From positions 1 to 11,449 of the forward strand of contig JAMOSE010000103.1 in NCBI GenBank assembly GCA_027063215.1: DNA of 11,449 bases. The letters are read 5' to 3'. The notes below the pieces were generated by a model that was given only the letters and a program-made list of their open reading frames with translations, made no database searches and was not told where the DNA came from. Of the stretch, positions 6,424 to 11,449 are shown piece by piece. The DNA comes from Sulfurimonas sp. GTDB lineage: Bacteria > Campylobacterota > Campylobacteria > Campylobacterales > Sulfurimonadaceae. Both the position numbers and the translations under genes were made by a program. The first letter of the stretch is position 1; every line of letters begins with the position of its first letter.

Positions 6424-6672
6424 ATGCAAACTTTATCAGTACAAATAGAAGATAGTTATATGCAACAGTTTATGAACTTTGTAAAAGAGAGTCATTCTAA
6501 TATAACTATTACTAAAGACAATAATCTTGAACTTGATCCCTATTTTTATGAAAGACAAAAAGAGTTACATAAGAGAAGAGATGAGATAAAAAATGGTGAT
6601 ATTACAATAGTGTCACATGAAGAAGTTTGGGGAAAGATTAAAAATCATTTAAAAACTATTGAACTAAAATGA
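6424..6672 (+). CDS. Type II antitoxin, partner of the ParE/RelE-type toxin
   Basis: An 82-residue protein. The ATG at 6424 is chosen because GGAG at 6413-6416 lies 7 bases upstream and the extended -10 at 6387-6395 would leave an ordinary leader; a TTG at 6379 in the same frame lies upstream of that -10 and inside the inverted repeat, so it is unlikely. The N-terminal part (LSVQIEDSYMQQFMNFVKE) resembles a small DNA-binding/dimerisation domain, and the charged helical C-terminal part ends in SHEEVWGKIKNHLK, the kind of tail that wraps around the cognate toxin. It overlaps the toxin gene by ATGA. It should neutralise the toxin by direct binding and repress its own promoter, probably through the inverted repeat at 6359-6387. 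The precise antitoxin fold (ribbon-helix-helix versus Phd-like) is not certain from sequence. Confidence 0.75.
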   Translation: MQTLSVQIEDSYMQQFMNFVKESHSNITITKDNNLELDPYFYERQKELHKRRDEIKNGDITIVSHEEVWGKIKNHLKTIELK

Positions 6673-6950
6673 AAATAATTTATCATCCGATTTTCAAAGA
6701 TGAGTTACTACATATCATTAATTATATTGCAAAAGATAAGCCTAGTGCAAGTATCAAATTTGCATTGGAGTTAGAAAAAACTATTTCTGAAATTCCGATT
6801 TTTCCATTTAAATATAAGCCCTCAATTTATTTTGACAATAAAAATATACGAGATATGACATACAAAAGATATACAGTTGTTTATGAAGTTAATTTAGATA
6901 CCAATTCTATAGAAATACTCAAAATATTTAATAAGAACAAACCATCATAA
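6669..6950 (+). CDS. ParE/RelE-superfamily toxin
   Basis: A 93-residue basic protein of typical length for the superfamily. It opens MKIIYHPIFKDELLHIINYIAKD, the two-helix front characteristic of ParE/RelE toxins, and carries the late beta-sheet block with IRDMTYKRYTVVYEV, where Arg and Tyr occupy the usual conserved positions. ParE members inhibit gyrase and RelE members cut mRNA on the ribosome; the sequence alone does not decide, although the 'YxVVYEV' form is closer to ParE-like proteins. The start overlaps the antitoxin stop (ATGA), so the pair is translationally coupled. Both genes appear intact. The system sits in the segment that separates the two cob gene blocks, next to a transposase relic, consistent with horizontal arrival. 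Confidence 0.82.
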   Translation: MKIIYHPIFKDELLHIINYIAKDKPSASIKFALELEKTISEIPIFPFKYKPSIYFDNKNIRDMTYKRYTVVYEVNLDTNSIEILKIFNKNKPS

Positions 6951-6966
6951 TTCATAAAAGGTACCT

Positions 6967-7179
6967 ATGCAAATAACAATAAACGAATACAATATGCAAA
7001 ATCTTCAGGCATTTAGTGAATTGAAGAAAAAAGATATCAGTGCACTTATCAATGAGGCTCTTGAGGAGTACTTTATCAATGAAGAAAAAAAGCTTCTTGA
7101 GAAGAATCTTGCAGATGAAAATGCTATGACAAATCTTGACTTTGATGAATTTTGGGATGATGTGGAGATAGACGAATGA
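6967..7179 (+). CDS. Small antitoxin-like protein (RHH/RelB type), coupled to the downstream decarboxylase gene
   Basis: A 70-residue acidic protein. ATG is preceded by AAAAGG at 6956-6961, 5 bases upstream. The first part (MQITINEYNMQNLQAFSELKK) is a short strand plus helix, followed by KDISALINEALEEYFINEEKKLLEK, which has the look of the second helix of a ribbon-helix-helix or RelB-like antitoxin, and an acidic tail ending DFDEFWDDVEIDE typical of toxin-binding ends. No toxin follows: its stop overlaps the start of the PLP enzyme gene by ATGA. It could be an orphan antitoxin left after loss of its toxin, a second antitoxin for the neighbouring toxin, or a regulator adopted by the cob operon. 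No function is demonstrated; family-level call only. Confidence 0.62.
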   Translation: MQITINEYNMQNLQAFSELKKKDISALINEALEEYFINEEKKLLEKNLADENAMTNLDFDEFWDDVEIDE

Positions 7180-8177
7180 TGCTCCACGGCGGTAATATCT
7201 ACAAATATGCAAAAGAACTGAATTGTGATGCTGATGAAATTATCGACTTCTCATCCAACATTAATGCCTACCGCTCACAAAAAGCAATTCCACTCAGTGA
7301 AGATCTCATAAGAAAATATGCAAACAGTGACTACCCAGAGCTAAAAAAAACACTTGCAGAGAACTACAAAACAGATGCCAAAAACATTGCTCTTTTTAAC
7401 GGAGCCACAGCAGCAATCTACGCACTTTTTGCATCACTCAAAGGCAAAAAAGTCTATCTCTATGCACCGCTTTATGGTGAGTATGAAAAAGCAGCCCTTG
7501 CAAACAACAAAGATATCTATAAAATCAACCGCATAGAAGATATAGATGCCGAAATCGATAAAAAATCAATCGTTGTCTTTGTCAATCCATCAACACCGGA
7601 GGGGAGTTTTTATGATCTTGAAGATCTCTTTTTGGAGTGGAAATCAAAAAAGTGTACTGTTATTTTAGATGAGAGTTTTATAGAGTTTGAGGCGCATAAA
7701 TCGCTGAAAAAATATATAAACGACTATAAAAGACTCTATATCATCCAGTCGCTGACAAAATTCTATGCCTGCCCTGGAGTACGCATAGGTGCGATCTTTT
7801 CAGACAAAAAGAACATTCGTTCACTCACTACACCACTCTGGAATATCTCCTCATTTGACGTAGCTTTTATGCAAGAGCGACTCAGTGATGCAGATTTTAA
7901 AGCAGCTTCACACACAATGCATCTGGAGCAAAAAGAGGAACTTCAAGCGATCCTTAAAAACTCCAAACTCTTTGATCGCATTGTAGAGAGTGAAGCCAAC
8001 TTTATCTTGACACAATCCTCTCACGCAAAAGAGCTCTTTGAGCATCTCTTAGCACACAAAATTCTTGTAAGAAGCTGTGAGAGTTTTGACTATCTTGATG
8101 CCTCGTGGATCCGTTTTGCCGTCAAAGACAAAACATCGCAGCAAAAACTCCAAGAGGCACTCAGTGCATTCGCTTAG
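7176..8177 (+). CDS. cobD: PLP-dependent L-threonine-O-3-phosphate decarboxylase-like enzyme (CobD/CobC type)
   Basis: A 333-residue fold-type I PLP enzyme of the histidinol-phosphate aminotransferase branch. It opens with HGGNIYKYA and IDFSSNINAY, the signature front of CobD enzymes that turn L-threonine phosphate into (R)-1-aminopropan-2-ol phosphate, the arm joining the corrin ring to the nucleotide loop. The PLP lysine is K195 in SLTKFYACPGVRIG, where R203 contacts the cofactor phosphate; FVNPSTPEG and ILDESFIEF supply the conserved Asn and Asp, and SWIRFAV near the end has the carboxylate-binding Arg. The ATG at 7176 overlaps the previous stop (ATGA); a second ATG follows at 7179. The last 14 bases overlap cobQ. 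Decarboxylation of serine phosphate, giving ethanolamine-type norcobamides, cannot be excluded. A plain histidinol-phosphate aminotransferase is unlikely in this operon. Confidence 0.86.
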   Translation: MMLHGGNIYKYAKELNCDADEIIDFSSNINAYRSQKAIPLSEDLIRKYANSDYPELKKTLAENYKTDAKNIALFNGATAAIYALFASLKGKKVYLYAPLYGEYEKAALANNKDIYKINRIEDIDAEIDKKSIVVFVNPSTPEGSFYDLEDLFLEWKSKKCTVILDESFIEFEAHKSLKKYINDYKRLYIIQSLTKFYACPGVRIGAIFSDKKNIRSLTTPLWNISSFDVAFMQERLSDADFKAASHTMHLEQKEELQAILKNSKLFDRIVESEANFILTQSSHAKELFEHLLAHKILVRSCESFDYLDASWIRFAVKDKTSQQKLQEALSAFA

Positions 8178-9558
8178 TATCTTTGGAACAAGCAGTGATG
8201 CCGGAAAATCGACACTTAGTTTTGCTATTACCTATCTTTTGCACCAAAAGGGTATCAAAGTTGCCCCTTTTAAAGCACAAAATGTCTCCAATAACTCTAT
8301 GGTTACAGATATAAACAGCGGAGAGATAGCCATTCCTCAAGCCTTTGCAGCAGAGTCTATAGGGCTGCAAACAACACCCCTTTTTAACCCCATTTTACTC
8401 AAGTCAGGCGGAAAAAACAGAGCCCATCTTATCATCAAGGGCAAAAGCCTCAAAGATACAGATGTAAAGAGCTACTACAAAAACCTCGACAAACTCAAAC
8501 CTATTGTCAAAGAGGCATTTAGCACCTTGCAAAAAGAGTATGAGTGCATTGTAGCAGAGGGTGCAGGAAGCCCTGTTGAACTTAACCTGATGGACAAAGA
8601 TCTCTCAAATCTCTACATCGCACAAGAGTTTAAAACAAAGATAATTCTTGTTGCCGACATTGAGCGAGGCGGTGTTTTTGCCTCTATCTACGGTGTTTAC
8701 AATCTTCTGCCAAAAGCGTTACGTAAAAATGTTATCGGTGTTATTGTCAATAAATTTCATGGGGATATGAGCCTCTTTGACAAAGGTGTACGTATTATAG
8801 AAGAAGACTTTGGCATCAAAGTTTTAGGTATTGTTAGCTACCGTCCTTTTAATCTCGGCTTTGAAGATTCGGCTTCACTGATGAACTACCAGCAGGATCT
8901 TCAAAAAAGCATCATCAAAGTAGCGGTTGTAAAACTACCCCATATCTCCAACTTTACCGATTTTGAACCGCTTGTTGCCGACAAAGAGATTGAACTTACG
9001 TTTATTAGCACACCGCAAGAGGCTCAGAGTGCAGATCTGCTTATTTTACCGGGGAGCAAGCGGGTTTTTGACGATCTTGCATGGTTGAGAGCGCGTGGTT
9101 TTGAGCAGATCATCAGCAGTAAAAAGCAAAAGATAGTTGCCATATGCGGTGGCTATGAAATGCTCTTTGAAGAGCTTGATGACAGTGCAGGTGTTGAGTC
9201 AGAGGGAGTCACCCTGAAAGGTTTTTCACGCTTTAAAGGCAGAGTCACTTTTCAAACTAACAAAGTAGTAACAAAGGGGTGTTACAATCTTTTTGGAACT
9301 ATGTGTGAAGGATATGAGATCCATAACGGCATAACAAAAAAACGTGCAAAAAGTAAAAAAAATCTCTACGGTACTTTTGTTCACGGACTCTTTGAGAGTG
9401 ATGCACTGCGTTATAAAATCTTCTCTGAGATCAACCCCTGCTACAGTGGATATGATTTTAAAGAGTATAAGGCACAGAGCATTGACTCCTTTGCTACGCA
9501 TATAAAAGAGCATATAGATCTAGATTATATTTTAAAGCAACTTCATGATACTCACTAA
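8164..9558 (+). CDS. cobQ: Cobyric acid synthase (CobQ/CbiP), glutamine-dependent
   Basis: A 464-residue cytoplasmic amidotransferase that amidates peripheral carboxylates of adenosylcobyrinic acid a,c-diamide, using glutamine and ATP. The GTG at 8164 is chosen because AAGAGG at 8152-8157 is well spaced and the protein then begins MHSLSIFGTSSDAGKST, the ATP-binding loop (residues 8-17) normal for the family; an in-frame earlier start would only add 29 unrelated residues. Further motifs are PFKAQNVSNNS, AEGAGSPVELNL and, in the glutaminase domain, the nucleophile C328 in AICGGYE and H407 in GTFVHGLF. The length is close to the family norm. It overlaps the decarboxylase gene by 14 bases and cbiB by 14 bases, so all three are co-translated. 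The full set of catalytic residues suggests an active enzyme. Confidence 0.95.
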   Translation: MHSLSIFGTSSDAGKSTLSFAITYLLHQKGIKVAPFKAQNVSNNSMVTDINSGEIAIPQAFAAESIGLQTTPLFNPILLKSGGKNRAHLIIKGKSLKDTDVKSYYKNLDKLKPIVKEAFSTLQKEYECIVAEGAGSPVELNLMDKDLSNLYIAQEFKTKIILVADIERGGVFASIYGVYNLLPKALRKNVIGVIVNKFHGDMSLFDKGVRIIEEDFGIKVLGIVSYRPFNLGFEDSASLMNYQQDLQKSIIKVAVVKLPHISNFTDFEPLVADKEIELTFISTPQEAQSADLLILPGSKRVFDDLAWLRARGFEQIISSKKQKIVAICGGYEMLFEELDDSAGVESEGVTLKGFSRFKGRVTFQTNKVVTKGCYNLFGTMCEGYEIHNGITKKRAKSKKNLYGTFVHGLFESDALRYKIFSEINPCYSGYDFKEYKAQSIDSFATHIKEHIDLDYILKQLHDTH

Positions 9559-10393
9559 CACGATAACAGCACTTCTAGCTTATACGATAGACAGACTCTT
9601 TGGAGAGTTTCATTTTATAAGACACCCTATTATCTATATAGGCGATCTTATCAACTTTTTTGAGAAAAAATTTTACAAAGATTCTGTTTTTCGGGGCTGC
9701 CTGCTTGTTGCTTTTGTACTTGGGATCAGCGGATCTATGGCCTATGTTATCTACAGCTATCTCTCCTATCTGCCACTATGGGTAAATATTATTGCAAGCA
9801 GTATCATTGCCTCTATCTTTATAGCACACCATATGCTTCGTGAAGCTGTTAGCGGTGTTGTTAGTGCTAAGGATAAACGTGCAGCCATCAGTCAGCTTGT
9901 CTCACGAGATACTGCAAATCTAAGCGAGAGTGATATCTACAAAGCTGCCATTGAGACCTATGCGGAAAATCTCAGTGACGGTGTAATCGCGCCTCTCTTT
10001 TATCTACTTCTTTTTAATCTGCCAGGCATTGTTATATACAAAGCCGTCAATACAATGGACTCAATGGTCGGATACAAAACGCCAAAGTATGAAAAATTTG
10101 GCAAGTGTGCCGCACGCTTGGATGATCTGCTCAACTATATCCCCTCTCGTATAACAGCCCTGCTTATTATGCTTGTGGCAAAAAAAAGACCCCTGCTTGC
10201 TTTTTACAAAGATGGCAAAAAACACGCAAGTCCAAATGCAGGACACCCCATAACCGCTATGGCTCTTGCTCTTGATGTAACACTCGGCGGTGATACTGCC
10301 TACTTTGGAGAAGTGAAAAAAAAGGCAAAGTTTGGTCAGGGAAAAGAGGAGATTAGCCCGCAAGATGTTACAAACGCACTCAAAATTCTCTAA
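9545..10393 (+). CDS. cbiB: Adenosylcobinamide-phosphate synthase (CbiB/CobD membrane enzyme)
   Basis: A 282-residue inner-membrane protein with about four to five hydrophobic segments (for example residues 46-67 and 75-96) that attaches the aminopropanol-phosphate arm to cobyric acid. Conserved blocks are DRLFGEFHFIRHPIIYIG at the N terminus (D16, H27-P28), ETYAENLSDGVIAPLFY, MDSMVGYKTPKYEKFG (residues 171-186) then ARLDDLLNYIPSRITA, and SPNAGHP (229-235), followed by LGGDTAYFG. The usual SPNAGWP reads SPNAGHP here. It is somewhat shorter than the roughly 310-residue enterobacterial protein but has both ends. The ATG at 9545 overlaps the end of cobQ by 14 bases. Its substrate would be the product of the CobD-like enzyme encoded two genes upstream, placing both arm synthesis and arm attachment in one transcript. 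Confidence 0.93.
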   Translation: MILTNTITALLAYTIDRLFGEFHFIRHPIIYIGDLINFFEKKFYKDSVFRGCLLVAFVLGISGSMAYVIYSYLSYLPLWVNIIASSIIASIFIAHHMLREAVSGVVSAKDKRAAISQLVSRDTANLSESDIYKAAIETYAENLSDGVIAPLFYLLLFNLPGIVIYKAVNTMDSMVGYKTPKYEKFGKCAARLDDLLNYIPSRITALLIMLVAKKRPLLAFYKDGKKHASPNAGHPITAMALALDVTLGGDTAYFGEVKKKAKFGQGKEEISPQDVTNALKIL

Positions 10394-10427
10394 GGCAGAG
10401 TGTTTTTAATCATTAATCAATCTCCGT

Positions 10428-10433
10428 TAAAAT
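10428..10433 (+). promoter_or_regulatory. Weak candidate -10 upstream of cobT
   Basis: The 63-base gap between cbiB and cobT contains TAAAAT, 23 bases before the ATG, with no recognisable -35. It is the only break longer than about 20 bases in the late cob block, so a secondary promoter is plausible, but the match is poor. A 4-bp hairpin just after cbiB is too weak to call a terminator, so readthrough is likely. Confidence 0.2.
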
Positions 10434-10456
10434 ACCCATAAAAAACGAGTTTTACA

Positions 10457-11449
10457 ATGCAAACATACAATATTTTTACAGACAAACCAGACAGCCTCCC
10501 TGAGGGCAAAGCCGACTTTATTTTAGCAGCGAGTGTTACAAGAACCTGTGAGATCGAGGGCATTACCCAAGCGGGAATTCCCGGGATGATCCCACTCACA
10601 CCGACACTAGATGCAGAGTTTATCTCTACGGAAAAAGTCTTCTCTCTTGGAGAGCTGGCAGAGACACCGACAGGTGTTCCAACACCCGCACTCATCACTC
10701 GTGCAACACATAATCTTGCTCCATTTTCAAGCATTGAGATCTTTGATCTCGGTCTTGTAAAAAAACCACAAAACTGCATCCTTCATAACTTTGATATCCA
10801 AGCATCAGAAGCTATTAACAAAGGTGCAGGCATAGATGCAAAAGCTGTTTTTAACAAAGGACGACAAGCCGGTAAGCAGTATGAACTTAAAGGAAACTAC
10901 CTTATTTTAGGGGAAAGCACTCCCGCAGGTACAACAACAGCCACAGCATCGGCACTTGCTCTTGGCTATGATGTGGCAAAAGATTTCTCATCAAGCTTTT
11001 TAAATGTACCAAACAGCACCAAAAAAGAGACGATCGATGCGGCACTCTCACACATTAACGACGATATGAATAATTTTGAAAAACTCGGTCACGTCAGTGA
11101 CAATATGCTGATCTTTTGTGCCGGTTTTATTTTAGAAGCAAGTCGTCGTTTTCATATTGTTTTGGCAGGGGGAACACAAATGGCAGCCTGCTTGCTTATA
11201 GCAGATGCTCTGCGTGAAGATATTTTAATGCGACTCAACCACAACAACATTAGCCTTGCAACAACGCAGTGGGTAGCAAAAGACAAAAACTCCGATATAA
11301 AACATATTTTAGAGCAACTCAGCTACACACCACATGCAATTTATACCACTTTTTCATTTGCCAATGCAGAAATTCCTGTACTGCACAAATATGATGAAGG
11401 AGAAGCCAAAGAGGGTGTTGGTGCAGGTACTGCACTTGCTTATGCTTTA
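10457..11449 (+). CDS. cobT: Archaeal/cyanobacterial-type CobT (UPF0284 family), 3' partial
   Basis: The frame runs from ATG to the window edge with 331 codons and no stop, so the C-terminal end, probably a few dozen residues, is missing. The protein matches the NMN-dependent phosphoribosyltransferase CobT relative known as UPF0284/TIGR00303: an N-terminal FILAASVTRTCEIEGITQAG, GVPTPALITRA, the nucleotide-binding region GESTPAGTTTATA (residues 152-164), ILMRLNHNNISLATTQWV and GVGAGTALAYAL at the visible end. CobT makes alpha-ribazole phosphate from the lower-ligand base and nicotinate mononucleotide. It differs from the enterobacterial CobT, whose catalytic motif is not obvious here. It follows cbiB by 63 bases, closing the visible arm-plus-base part of the pathway. 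The ribosome site is only a weak ACGAG. Confidence 0.85.
   Translation, partial: MQTYNIFTDKPDSLPEGKADFILAASVTRTCEIEGITQAGIPGMIPLTPTLDAEFISTEKVFSLGELAETPTGVPTPALITRATHNLAPFSSIEIFDLGLVKKPQNCILHNFDIQASEAINKGAGIDAKAVFNKGRQAGKQYELKGNYLILGESTPAGTTTATASALALGYDVAKDFSSSFLNVPNSTKKETIDAALSHINDDMNNFEKLGHVSDNMLIFCAGFILEASRRFHIVLAGGTQMAACLLIADALREDILMRLNHNNISLATTQWVAKDKNSDIKHILEQLSYTPHAIYTTFSFANAEIPVLHKYDEGEAKEGVGAGTALAYAL

Noticed and set aside
6952..7212. Minus-strand 86-codon frame opposite the antitoxin-like gene
   Set aside because: The plus-strand gene has a ribosome site and coupling to cobD; the minus frame has neither support nor motif.
8077..8163. Earlier start for cobQ
   Set aside because: The added residues are an out-of-frame reading of the cobD 3' end and unlike the family; GTG at 8164 with AAGAGG gives the normal N terminus.
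9226..9513. Minus-strand 95-codon frame inside cobQ
   Set aside because: Shadow of the glutaminase domain of cobQ, whose catalytic Cys and His are intact.
10388..10410. Terminator after cbiB
   Set aside because: The CTCT/AGAG stem is only 4 bp, too weak despite the following T run.
10417..10779. Minus-strand 120-codon frame near the right end
   Set aside because: It is antisense to a clear CobT frame and has no recognisable motif.
1..11449. Cobalamin riboswitch
   Set aside because: No non-coding leader of suitable length with a recognisable B12-box precedes a gene here; gaps are mostly under 65 bases and the 5768-6423 gap shows transposon debris. A riboswitch could lie upstream of the truncated receptor gene, outside the window.
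1..11449. tRNA, rRNA or CRISPR array
   Set aside because: No cloverleaf-like segment, rRNA motif or regularly spaced repeat was seen on either strand.

Overview
The window reads as a cobamide (vitamin B12) acquisition and late-assembly locus from a low-GC member of the Campylobacterota, probably Sulfurimonas-like. That assignment is an inference from the AT-rich composition, Lys/Asn/Ile/Phe-rich proteins, TTG and GTG starts, tightly overlapping genes and the gene set; no rRNA or other phylogenetic marker is present. Every well-supported gene lies on the + strand.

Region 1 (1-3623) is the uptake module. It holds the C-terminal part of a TonB-dependent outer-membrane receptor (BtuB-like), a periplasmic binding protein (BtuF-like), an ABC ATPase (BtuD-like) and a FecCD-type permease (BtuC-like), separated by 9 bases or overlapping by 8. 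Region 2 (3624-5767) follows a possible promoter and holds a Tat-exported metallophosphoesterase, a small cysteine-rich metal-binding protein and a kinase of the aminoglycoside-phosphotransferase/homoserine-kinase fold. In this setting the kinase is a good candidate for the enzyme that phosphorylates L-threonine (or an amino alcohol) for the nucleotide-loop linker.

Region 3 (5768-7179) looks like an inserted, partly decayed island. It contains a run of nine G, an antisense IS21-type transposase (IstA) N-terminal remnant with an in-frame stop and a probable frameshift, a start-less 47-codon fragment resembling the tail of a lost gene, a perfect 11-bp inverted repeat next to an extended -10 promoter, a complete ParE/RelE-type toxin-antitoxin pair, and a second small antitoxin-like gene.

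Region 4 (7176-11449) is the late corrinoid assembly module. It holds a PLP-dependent L-threonine-phosphate decarboxylase-like enzyme (CobD type), cobyric acid synthase (CobQ/CbiP), cobinamide-phosphate synthase (CbiB) and, running off the right edge, an archaeal/cyanobacterial-type CobT (UPF0284 family). The logic is import of a corrinoid, production of the aminopropanol-phosphate arm (kinase, then decarboxylase), side-chain amidation (CobQ), arm attachment (CbiB) and activation of the lower-ligand base (CobT). CobU/CobP, CobS and a dedicated alpha-ribazole phosphatase are not visible. The most interesting points are the candidate non-PduX kinase, the toxin-antitoxin promoter that may now drive the downstream cob genes, and the antitoxin-like gene that overlaps the decarboxylase start by ATGA.
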